A DNA stretch of 64,000 nucleotides, from positions 2,914,001 to 2,978,000 of the forward strand of contig NC_052487.1 of assembly GCF_009730915.1 (NCBI RefSeq), in the 5' to 3' direction. The notes under the pieces were generated by a model. It did no database searches. It was not told the DNA's origin and saw only the letters and a program-made list of their open reading frames with translations. The first letter of the stretch is position 1. Each line of letters opens with the position of its first letter. This document shows positions 38,649 to 49,310 of this stretch, piece by piece. Both the position numbers and the translations under genes were made by a program. This stretch comes from Dioscorea cayenensis subsp. rotundata (taxonomy: Eukaryota > Streptophyta > Magnoliopsida > Dioscoreales > Dioscoreaceae).

Positions 38649-39030
38649 CAACAATTTTAAGAACCTTCAAAACCGCAAATAAAGAGCATATTAGCATAAA
38701 AATATCAGTATGTGTATATGGCCCCAAATCACCAAACATATTTGATAAATTCAACGTTATATGTCATTCGTCAGTAAATCAATAAACTGATTAACGGAAT
38801 TTAAATATCAAACTTCTATAAAATTACATGCCTTATACCCAAACCCTCCCTTGGTAAATTACTGCTTCCTATTGGTGGCATATCATCACTTTGTTTCCAA
38901 CCTTACCATCAAAATCAAGGCGGTTTACATGATCACTTAATCTGGTGAAAATTTTATGAGACCAATAACCCACTAGTGTAATATCTGGTCCATATACAAA
39001 CCACCAATCCATAGTCATTCATATAATATA
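38649..39030 (-). pseudogene. Degraded last exon of a neprosin-family gene
   Basis: On the minus strand this stretch follows exon 7 of copy C (54526-54143) almost throughout, with many small gaps and substitutions. Shared pieces include AAATCAATAAACTGATTA, TGGCATATCATCACTTTGT, CATGATCACTTAATC and CCAATAACCCACTAG. All upstream exons are missing. It sits just beyond the upstream flank of copy A, as copy C sits beyond copy B. Confidence 0.85.
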
Positions 39031-39039
39031 TATATATAT

Positions 39040-41690
39040 ATATAATATTAATAATCATAATTTGTATGAACAGTAATATTATTTATTTACTTTTATAAAA
39101 TTCTACCTACAATATTTAAAATAAATTCAATAAAAACAACAAGATTATTATATTAAATAAAATTTTTGTTGGGTAACTATAATAAATAATATGGCTAACT
39201 AAACAAGGATCTTCAAATATTTTGTTTTAAAATTTTATATTTAGATATATTTTTTTATTGAAGTTATCAATACATTATTATCAATTTTTTAGGATATTAA
39301 TGTAAAAAATATTAATAATAAATATAAAAAAAATAAAACCATTAAAAATATGCTATTGCTATTTCAAAATCTCTAAAAACAATCATTACAGTTTGTGAGT
39401 TTTCTTTCTTCGCTCAATCTTTTTTGGCTTTCGAGTTTATATTTTATTTTTCATTATAAAGACTTATTATGTATTTTTTAAAATTTGTTTTATATCTGAA
39501 TTAATTTGGTTAATTTTTTGTGATTTTTGTTGTTTAACAATATTTGATATTTATTAAATAATTATTGGATATTTGTTAAATATTTGTTTGATTATTTGTT
39601 ATGAATTTTATTGTGAAAATGGTTAAATATTTGTTGTGATTATTTGCTATAAAAAAATTGATTATTTATAGATTGTTTGTTAAATAATTATTGTATAAAA
39701 GAATTTATATTGTGAATTTGTACTAAGTCAATTTTTTTAATTATATTATTTGTCAATTTAGTGTTTAACTGTTAGTTGAGTTATTTGCTATAATTATGAT
39801 AGGTTTTTTTAACACCTAAACTAAATTTCTTATTGATTATTATTTTCTTAAAGTTATTTAATATTCATAAAATTTTTATATTTTATTTCTAGTTCCGCCG
39901 TTGCACTCAAGGCCTCAACAAATATTGGTTATTTTGTTTTAAGGGTAGTTATATATATATTTGATTTTCTCAATATAAAATATGATTGAGATTTTCCATT
40001 AATTTCAAAGATACTAATTACTTGGTATCCTGCTTCGAGCTCACGAGTTTCTCTTTGAGCCAATGCTCTAATCTTTTTTTCCCTCTCACATTTCGAAACC
40101 TAATTTATTTGTTTTGATCATCATATTAAACTGATTTTTTACTTTTTCAAGCATTTCATTCTGTAAAATTTCTATACATACTTGCTTTGTTTTTTTAATA
40201 TATTTATTTAAATTAAATTTGGGTTTAAATTATTTTAATAATAATATAAAATTAAGCAAATTTAAATAATCATATCATCTAATTCTATATTAATCCTAAT
40301 TTAGATAATAATTTATTTTTAATTTTAAATGGAGTTAATCTTTTACATCAGTTATATAAAATCTATCACTAGGGATCCCGATCTATGTTCTTCTTATAGA
40401 TACCTAACCCCATCAATTCAAGAGTTGATCACAATCTCATCGAGGTATAGGTATGTATTAAATTTATCATATATTAAATGTCATATTGATAATATTAAAT
40501 TCTTTGCATTAGAAAGTTTGTTCTAATAAGTTCATTAGATTTAGGAGTATTGAATCTTTTACTGTGTTTACATGTCAATGTTAATGGATTATATAGATGT
40601 ATTTTTATGAAAAATTTAGTGGAAAAATCAATTTGCTTCTTTTGAGGTTTTAAACGGAATTCTAAAGTTGAGGTTTGTGTTTTAATTATTTGCTCAATTT
40701 TGTGATGTTTTACTCTTTTTGTTATTCAATTCCGAAAGAATTTGAAAAACCTAATTAATTCATTTACAGTTGCGCTTTCTCTTCTTTCTTCGTGATTATG
40801 ATTTTAAAAATTTAGTGTTTGTGAGGCCTCAATAATCAATATAATGTATAGAACATTATTTTCGTAACAAGCAAATAATTTTTGAGAAACCATGAAAAAT
40901 TATAAAACCTTTTGCATGAGAAAATAATCATACTTTATTTTTTTAATTTTAATTTTTACAAAAATAAAAAATTCTTTTGTATCATATACATGAATTTAGT
41001 TTATATATATATATATATATATATTGAAGGACATTTATTAAAATCCAGAGGATTAAAAACTAAATAAAATTATCATCTAAATATGGATTTTGTGGAATTT
41101 CAAAAGTAAACTAATTGTTTATTATTACTAAAAATTTTAAAAACCTCATTAAAAATTTTTTTAAAAACCCAAATTATTTTGGGTGATATATATGAAGTTC
41201 AATTATGATTATAATTTGATTAGAGTTGGTTTAAGATGAGATAATAATTAGGAAATATATACAGAACTTTTAATGGTATTTTGATTATGGTTAAAAATTG
41301 ATTAGGGCTAAATAATTAAAAATCAATATAATAAAACTTGTTTCTCATCCCTCATTTCACTTCTTTTTTTTCTTGGGTGTGTGGTTCAATCACCTTTGAT
41401 GCGCGTTTGTTTTCCTCTATTTTTTGTTTTGTTTTATTATATATGTTTTTTTATTGTAAATTAAAAAAAATTATCGTAAATTCATAACAGGTATATCCTA
41501 TTATAATTGAAAACATGCTAGGCCATTGGCTGGGACGAGAATTAATATGTGCAGTTTAGTTATAATTATTTTATTTTTAAAAGCAAACTATATATATAAA
41601 TCCCCGTGACGTTTTGGTGATTTTCACAAATACGTTAATATTTTTTTCCGGTAAATTGAGAATTTTATGAGATGTTTACGATGCTGTCTT

Positions 41691-41727
<37 letters not shown>

Positions 41728-41880
41728 AATTAAACATTAAAAAAAAAATCCAAATTGGTCGATTATACAAACAACAGATAAATCACATATAACTTAGTTC
41801 AATTAAAATTCGATGATTGATATTAATATAATCTCTTTATAAAATATTGAAAGCATTATATATTTTTTCTCTTTTGTTGA
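39040..41880. other. AT-rich intergenic, no gene seen
   Basis: No coding signal. It holds a repeated ATTTGTTAAAT/TATTTGTT phrase region at 39530-39690, (TA)n near 41000, and a long poly-A at 41697-41722. Confidence 0.55.
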
Positions 41881-41893
41881 ACTAGCAGGGGTT

Positions 41894-42955
41894 ATGGCAG
41901 ATTATGCAAATCTTGGTAGGGACATATTGCAAGAGATAACAAAGTTCTTCTCATTTTTGGATGAGATTCGATTTGGTGCGGTGTGTTCAAATTGGTATAA
42001 GGTGGCAAAAGACCGACATTACTTCCCTTTGTTGCTTTTCTTTGATACAAATTCTCCAAAGTTCTTCAACATATTAGAGAAGAAGGTTTATGAAATAGAT
42101 ATACCAGAATTAGAAGGGAGACATTGTGTTGGTTCTTCTCATGGCTGGCTAATTATAATAGATTATGATCTCGAAACAACTTTGTTGAATCCATTTTCTA
42201 AAGCTCAGGTCAACTTACCTCTATTGCCATTAGGTCGTTATATTATTTGGCCGCTAGAAAGTTGTGATCAACTTATTTATAAAGCAGTAATATCAGCAAA
42301 TCCTTCTAAAAGTTCCAACTATACTGTAGTTGCTATTTATCTCGCTGGTTACAAAATAGCATTTTGGAGACCAGGCGACTTGACATGGACTGTGATAATT
42401 AGCAAATTTATGCTTGAAGACGTCATATGGTACAATGGAGCAATTTATGTTGTTGGAGAGAATAGTAAGGTGTACCGAGTTGAATTTGGTATGAATAATG
42501 AGTTAGTTGAAATTGCTTCCCAAGATAATGGCAACTTAAATAGAAAGACAATGTATATGGTAGATTTTATGGGAGAGCTATTACTAATTTATAGGATGAT
42601 TTACCCGGATGGTCATAATGTTGCAAATACTTCAGAGTTTTATCATACAAAGTGTTTCATGCTATTTAAGTTGGATCAAGTAAATAATCAATTCGTTGAG
42701 CTAAAAAGCATAAATGACCATGTTTTGTTTTTAGGCTCTAATTATGCTGCATTGATTCCAACTACAGATATGGAGGATAAGACAAAAAATAATATTATTT
42801 ATTTTAGTGATAACAATATTTATGATAACCGCCTAGGTGGATACTGTGACTCAGGCAGCTACAACATATCAGACGGAAGCATCACATCATTCCCTTTACA
42901 CAATGTTTATTACCAAGCAAAACGACCGATATTTGTACACTTTGATTTTTATTAG
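41894..42955 (+). CDS. F-box/DUF295 protein, single exon
   Basis: A 353-residue intact frame. The N-terminus (LGRDILQEITKFFSFLDEIR...VCSNWYKVAKDRHYFPLLLF, about 7-50) is an F-box, which binds SKP1 in an SCF ubiquitin ligase. The rest is the DUF295/KIB1-like beta-propeller region seen in large plant F-box families: CVGSSHGWLIIIDYDLETTLLNPF, an AFWRPGDLTWT blade, DVIWYNGAIYVVGENSKVYRV, and IYFSDNN...ISDGSITSFPL near the C-terminus. The target protein is unknown. Such genes multiply and decay quickly; the broken relatives at 3.3-4.5 kb fit that. Confidence 0.88.
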   Translation: MADYANLGRDILQEITKFFSFLDEIRFGAVCSNWYKVAKDRHYFPLLLFFDTNSPKFFNILEKKVYEIDIPELEGRHCVGSSHGWLIIIDYDLETTLLNPFSKAQVNLPLLPLGRYIIWPLESCDQLIYKAVISANPSKSSNYTVVAIYLAGYKIAFWRPGDLTWTVIISKFMLEDVIWYNGAIYVVGENSKVYRVEFGMNNELVEIASQDNGNLNRKTMYMVDFMGELLLIYRMIYPDGHNVANTSEFYHTKCFMLFKLDQVNNQFVELKSINDHVLFLGSNYAALIPTTDMEDKTKNNIIYFSDNNIYDNRLGGYCDSGSYNISDGSITSFPLHNVYYQAKRPIFVHFDFY

Positions 42956-42959
42956 CTTT

Positions 42960-43828
42960 AGATTATTTTAAATGTGAAAAAAAAGACAAAGTTGCTTATC
43001 CAAATATATATATTTAGTAGATATTTTTCTTCATCAACTTGTTATTTCGTATTTGTTTTATTTATTTTTGGTTTTGTTACTGCATATATCATTTATAAAA
43101 TCTTGAAGCTTGTTTTGATTATATATTTTCTTTTATTTGGGTAAGTGTTTGTGGAGATATTTAGCCATGATATTTATTGTGTTGGGAAACATTGTAAAAT
43201 AAATGTTAAGGAATTTTTTTTTAAAATGTAACATGAAATGAATAGTGGGTTGCTCCTTTAATGTATTGCTACGATACTTGTCTATAATATATAGTACCCA
43301 TAAGCTAGACCGTAGTCATTTTGAAAACTCTGTGCTTTTTTTAAAATAGACTTAAATCGCCTTAAACTTATTCATTTTGAGTTATACATTCTCATCAAGC
43401 CAGAAAAACGAAATAAAAACTAATTAAATACTAAATCCAATCATATATTCAATAATTATATATAAATTTTATAAATAATAATAATAATAATCAAATGTAT
43501 TCATTTAAGCACTTATCAATCACCCTTTAATTATGTAACCATATTACAATATTTTATAGTGTATCCATAATATTCAACTGAATCAACCTATAATCTACTC
43601 ATTCATTATTCTAATAACATTTCTATTACTCATATAGTTCATTTACATCTTACCAATCATTTAAATAAGTTGTTTACTATATTTGTTATGTTAAATGTAC
43701 AAATTTTGTGGATTGGAAAACAAATTGAATAAAATAGAAAAAATAAATTAAATATTAATAAAAATTTTAAATGTTTCTAACTGTGAAAGTGGGAGGGAGG
43801 AGCATCTAGTTATCTCTCTCCCACCTAG

Positions 43829-43845
<17 letters not shown>
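42960..43845. other. AT-rich intergenic, no gene seen
   Basis: No coding signal up to the start of the CA-rich minisatellite. Confidence 0.5.
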
Positions 43846-43890
<45 letters not shown>

Positions 43891-44410
43891 CACACACACA
43901 TCTAATCAAACTACATGCACACACACACACACAAGTCTCACAGACACACACACACAAACATATCTAATCAATCTACATGCACACACACACACACACGTCT
44001 CTCACACACACACACATGCGCACACACCTAATCAAACTACATGCACACACACATGCACACACATCTAATCAAACTACGTGGACACACACGTCACACACAC
44101 ACATCTAATCAAACTACATGCACACACACACACACACATCTAATCAAACTAATCAAACTACATGCACATACACATCTAATACACACATGCACACACACAC
44201 AAGTCTCACAGACACACACACAAACATATCTAATCAATCTACATGCACACACACACACACACATGCACACACATCTAATCAAATAGAACTATATGCACAC
44301 ACACACACACATCTAATCAAACTAATCAAACTACATGCACACACACGTCTCACAGGCACACACACACACATCTAATCAAACAGAACTACATGCACACACA
44401 CACGTCGGTA
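43829..44410. repeat. CA-rich compound minisatellite
   Basis: (CT)n and (CA)n runs are interrupted about eleven times by a short unit close to ATCTAATCAAACTACATG. Variants contain an internal AATCAAACT duplication, CAATCTACATG or AACAGAACTACATG. A longer segment (AAGTCTCACAGACACACACA onward) occurs at about 43932 and again at about 44200, so there is a higher-order duplication of about 270 bases. Frames are open on both strands only because the DNA is so simple. It lies 120-700 bases upstream of the next F-box gene. Confidence 0.9.
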
Positions 44411-44528
44411 TATATATACACACTATATATAATGCATTGATCGATCGAAGCAATCAATAGAGTTGCTAGCGAGTTTTCCAAGAACCAAAGTGTGATAGTT
44501 CTTGCTTGAGAAATCATTGCTGATCAAG

Positions 44529-45707
44529 ATGAACCACCACGTGAGGGACTGGTCCTCACTCCCAGAATCCTTCCTCAGTCTCACCTCTGACCTCCTCAAC
44601 GCCATCGACCACGTCCGGTTTCGCTCGGTTGTCTCGCAGTGGCGCAAACACACTGAACAACGCCAAAAAGCCCCGTTAGTGATCCTCATAGATCAGTATT
44701 CCGAAGATCAGGTACTACATGGCTCTCTCATGATCATGAAAGATCTCTCTCTGTTTGATATCATACAGAAAGAGATTATCACCATTCCCTTCCGGCACCT
44801 ACTACCTTCTTCTTCCTCCCCTGCTGCCAATTTCTATTACCTCGGTTCCTCCCGCGGATGGATCTTCATAGGTGTTCTACATGGCAATGAACCATATCAA
44901 GAACAACAACTAAGGATCACCCTCTTCAACCCATTCACCAGTACCAAGGACGGCATCATCAACCTCCCAACCTTTCTGGAAGCCAATATTCATCCACTCG
45001 GGAGGGTCTTTCTCCTCGGTGAAACACCGAGTCTTCATCTTGACAGCTTTAGCTTCACAGTGGTTTATTACTACCCTAAGGAAGACTCGGATTCAGGTCA
45101 AGTGTGCATCTTTAAGTCCGTTGAGAACCACTGGACTTCTTTCTTGATCAAGAATTGTCCACATGATGTTGTTGTCTGTCACGGCCGTTTATATGCGAAC
45201 TACAAAGGTACACTTTTGGAGATTGATCTTGAGACCCAAAAGCTCTGTGATGATGCTAGTTTCTTACTTCCCGGCTTACCTGAACCCAACTCCAAGCTTT
45301 TGATCACATCCAAATCCAAGGACCACCACCGAGTCACATCCAAATCCAAGAATCACCATCGAGACCCTTCCTTGAGGTTCTTTGAAGATTATTACGGTCA
45401 ACTTCATCTTCTTTTTACTTCATCCTACCGGACTAGATCTTTCATTTTTATGAAGGTGAATGTTATGCCAAGGGGCAATGTGAAGTTGAGTGCATATGGC
45501 CAGCCATATTTTTTGAAGGCTGATAACTGTCTGTGGCTTTCCATCAACCTATTACAAGTGGAATCACTAAGCATCCCATGGCTGAAGTTTGATGTAGTTT
45601 ATCTAAATCCTGTTGAGCTTCTCGCCAAACTCTCTGAATTTTTGGCTAGCATGCAGTATCAACACCGATGGAAACCAGTGGGGTGGATTACACCTACTTT
45701 GCTATGA
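44529..45707 (+). CDS. F-box/DUF295 protein, single exon
   Basis: An intact frame of 392 residues from ATG 44529 (MNHHVRDWSSLPESFLSLTS). The N-terminal F-box spans about 5-45 (LPESFLSLTSDLLNAIDHVR...VVSQWRKH). It is followed by a DUF295 region with YLGSSRGWIFIGVL, ITLFNPFTSTKDGIINLP, VCIFKSVENHWTSF, VVVCHGRLYANYKGTLLEID and a W-rich C-terminus. A short tandem repeat (TSKSKDHHRV/TSKSKNHHRD) sits near residues 260-280. It probably acts as the substrate receptor of an SCF complex; the target is unknown. It is the closest intact relative here of the decayed gene at 3256-4308. Confidence 0.9.
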   Translation: MNHHVRDWSSLPESFLSLTSDLLNAIDHVRFRSVVSQWRKHTEQRQKAPLVILIDQYSEDQVLHGSLMIMKDLSLFDIIQKEIITIPFRHLLPSSSSPAANFYYLGSSRGWIFIGVLHGNEPYQEQQLRITLFNPFTSTKDGIINLPTFLEANIHPLGRVFLLGETPSLHLDSFSFTVVYYYPKEDSDSGQVCIFKSVENHWTSFLIKNCPHDVVVCHGRLYANYKGTLLEIDLETQKLCDDASFLLPGLPEPNSKLLITSKSKDHHRVTSKSKNHHRDPSLRFFEDYYGQLHLLFTSSYRTRSFIFMKVNVMPRGNVKLSAYGQPYFLKADNCLWLSINLLQVESLSIPWLKFDVVYLNPVELLAKLSEFLASMQYQHRWKPVGWITPTLL

Positions 45708-45709
45708 TC

Positions 45710-47020
45710 ATCAAATGGAGGTAATGGAGTATATTGCTAGCTCTTCAATTCCTTCTTGAATTCAGTTATTTATTTATTTATTTAATTTTGCATTAATTAT
45801 ATATTGCTTAATTAAAGCATTGATCATCATCATCATCTGTTCATTTCTAGCTAGTTAGTTTCTTAATTTGATGTGAATCGATCTGGCTGCCATAGATCTA
45901 GATAGCACTGATCATTTTCATTTAATTTTAGCCGTATTAATTAATTTGTATACTCTTTTTTCGTTCTTTTTCTTGGCTTCAATTTAATTGTGAATATATA
46001 TATATATATATATATAAGAATAATAATAATAATTTTTTTTTTTGGGACAGGTAATTAACTAGCGTTGAAGATTAATGCCCAGTGGTAATTCCTCGTTCTC
46101 AAGACATATATATACATGTACATATATAATTCCTATACTTTGCTATGATCATCGAATTTAGGTAATTACTATATTGTTGTGGGGCCTCAGCATTTCTTTT
46201 CTCCATTTGTTTGTAAAAAAGGCTTCGATCAAAGCCTGGATTTTCAGGCAATTTGTTGAAGTTTCTCAATTCCATGCAAACCTGTGAGAAAACTTTGTTT
46301 TCAATTTTTGTTGTTAATTATCCCGTTGTTGAGCCCAAGCCAATAGAGAAAGATGGAGAGAAAACCTTTTTCACATGAATATTGGATGTTGTGGTTGTTG
46401 TAAATATTTGGGTGAATATTATCCTGCATGATTTAGCTATATAGTAGTGGTTTTATTTGAAGTTTACTTGACTTCCTTACTTAATCTGTGCTAAGGTTTG
46501 ATGCATGGTGTGCATGTTAAGACCTAGTGTATGCATCTCTTGGAGATGATCTGAGCAATATCTTCTATCTTTTCTTCTTTATTTCTTTCAACCTGATGCA
46601 GCCAATGTATATTGCCACACACACACACATATATATATATATATTTATGTATTTCTGAGACATTTCTAAAGATAGCATTGCAACTAACCTTCCAAATAAA
46701 CCACACAGCCTCTACAATAATTGATTTAATAAACACATTTAGTTAGTAAGCCAAGCACCGGACTCAAAACCATCCTGAAAAGTCAAACAATTACCTGTCT
46801 TGAAGCTAAGTGAATTAATCTTATACGTCTTTTTTTTTTCCTATGTCTGAATTCATACATTACTTGTGGATTTTTTAAATTGCTAAAAAATTTGTGAGTA
46901 ATTCAAAAAATCATCACAATAATTATCTTGCTAAACATAAGATAACACAAAAATTTTTAAAATGATTTTATTTCATAAAATCCATACATACATGAAGACC
47001 ATTACAAATAACTCTCTTTT
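45710..47020. other. Intergenic, with a partial duplication of the F-box gene's 3' end
   Basis: The segment at 45697-45738 (TACTTTGCTATGATCATC then GGTAAT...TATATTG) recurs at about 46137-46175. Otherwise AT-rich, with (TA)n at 45994-46014 and no gene. Confidence 0.55.
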
Positions 47021-47975
47021 AATTTTAACAACCACCAGGACCTCCAAAATAGAACATATTCCCATATGAAGTTTTAGTCTCAATAAATGATCCAAGACCA
47101 TGACATTGACTGTGTGAGTTTGGAGACACATCCTTTGCCGGTAAATCTACCCATTCAGAGTTTGAGTTAATGTTTTTAATCTTAAAAAAGATAAATGATT
47201 TATTAGCACCTTCAAATGGTAAATGGCCACTTCCCATTGGTGGCATCTTTGAGTTACTACCAAAATAACCAGCAACTCCACCAAAACTAAGCCAATTAGC
47301 ATGATCACTTAATGTGGTAAATATCTCCTTTGGCCAATAACCTATTGATTTCATATCTTCTCTTAAAATAAGCCACCAATTGGAAGTTGATGTATCCTGT
47401 TGGAAAAAATAAATAAATAAATTTAATAAAAAAAACGAGTCCTTAGAAATTAGTAATTTTTGAAATATCCTTGATAATTGAAACTTTCATATTTAGTAGT
47501 ATAGTTTTATTTATAAAATAGATAAATCACAATTTTTTAAAATAAATAAAAGAGTAAATATAGACACAAAAGAAAAATATGAAAAAGAAGGAGAAAAATA
47601 ATAAAATAGCAACAACATTGGAATTATATCATAAAAAATAATAGACTATTCCAACAATGAAATCAATAGTATAGAAATATTGAGGAAAGTATAGAGCTCC
47701 AAGTGGCGACAAGCAAATAGGATTATTTTATTTTATTTTATTTTATTTTATGAAAATAGGAATATTTTAGAATCATAATTTTTTATACGATCTTTTAAAG
47801 AAATTTCTTAATAATTAAGTGGTTGCATCCTAGTTGGAAAACTTCAATTATATTAATTTTATAGTTTAGTTGTTCGAATTTATTTTGGGGGAAAAATTAA
47901 TAAGAGTTGATCATAATTTGATTGAACTAATGCCAATAAATATTTATACTTAAATTTATAAATTTGAAATTAATG

Positions 47976-48006
<31 letters not shown>

Positions 48007-48356
48007 CATAAGGTTTTGCTTATATTAATTAGCTCAAGATTACATTAATTAACAAAAATTAAATTCAAATAATCTATAAGACACAATGGAGAAATAATCC
48101 TAATAAATAAATAAATAAATCAATAAATAATATTTAGAAGATAGTGAAAACAAATATTACTCTGATAAGAAGGAAGTTCATTCCATATTGAACACCATTG
48201 TAAACTGAGAGAGGTGATATATAAGCTCCAAGAGGTATCTCTTTGTTAACTTGTACAAAACCAGGGCATCTTATATCTATGCATCCTGTTCCATGAAAGT
48301 CATCTCTCTAAAAGAGGGGGAAAAATCATTAGATATTTTATCTCTGAAAAAGTTTC

Positions 48357-48357
<1 letters not shown>

Positions 48358-48437
<80 letters not shown>
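48358..48437. repeat. (AAT)n microsatellite
   Basis: About 26 AAT units in intron 5 of neprosin copy B, close to the donor side. Confidence 0.95.
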
Positions 48438-48438
<1 letters not shown>

Positions 48439-49058
48439 TGTAATTAGAGAACTTACCGTCCAACCTGTTGTTAATCTAGTTTTTGTGTCTCCATATATTG
48501 ATGGATCTACCTGTAATACCAAAATAAATAAATAAATAATAACATATAAACATTGGATAATTGAATTATATAAGTATGTTAGTTTCGGCCATTTTAATAC
48601 ATCTACATTGAATTTAATATTATAATAGTTCATTAAATTGACAAAAGACAAAAAATGAATATTTTTCATTGAGTTTGGAATAAACATTTGAAGGTAAAAA
48701 AAAAAAAAGGAGACTTTAATATTAAATTAGAATATTAAAGTTTTTTTTTATCAATTCGACTATTATATAGATGGTATATCATAATTTTTTCGCTTCTATA
48801 TTTATGGCTGAAAAGAATAGTTTCAAGTAATTATCCTTTTTTTTTTAAAAGAACCTTTAAATATAAAGTAAAAATACTTAAAAATTATCACATCTTCCAT
48901 TTTACAATTTCGTTATGAATTGTGAAGCATGAAAAAAAAAATCCATTTATATATAGTGATTACTGTTTAATTTAGTTTTATTTCTAACCGTAGAATAATT
49001 TATCCATTTATTATATATACATATATATACATAAAATAAAACTTACTGTCCATCCAAC

Positions 49059-49273
49059 TGTGGGCCCCGGCATCCTTGTCCCATTCATTTTGTAAAAACC
49101 ATCCAAGCCCGGGATTCCTGGCCTTCTCCCATGCAAACCCCTTTAATTAAGACTTGTATTAAGCCTTGTTTGGTGGAATTTTTGTTGCCATCTTGTTGGT
49201 TGCATGTTGAGCAAAGACATTAGCCTCCCCACTCCCCATCTTCTACCCATTTTCCTGATCTTCTAACCATTTT

Positions 49274-49310
<37 letters not shown>

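Noticed and set aside
43748-44375. Open frames full of Cys/Val or His/Thr on both strands
   Set aside because: They are translations of (CA)n repeats; every frame is open because the repeat lacks stop codons.
48355-48687. Frame ending in a long poly-tyrosine run
   Set aside because: The tyrosines are the (AAT)n microsatellite read on the minus strand inside an intron of neprosin copy B.
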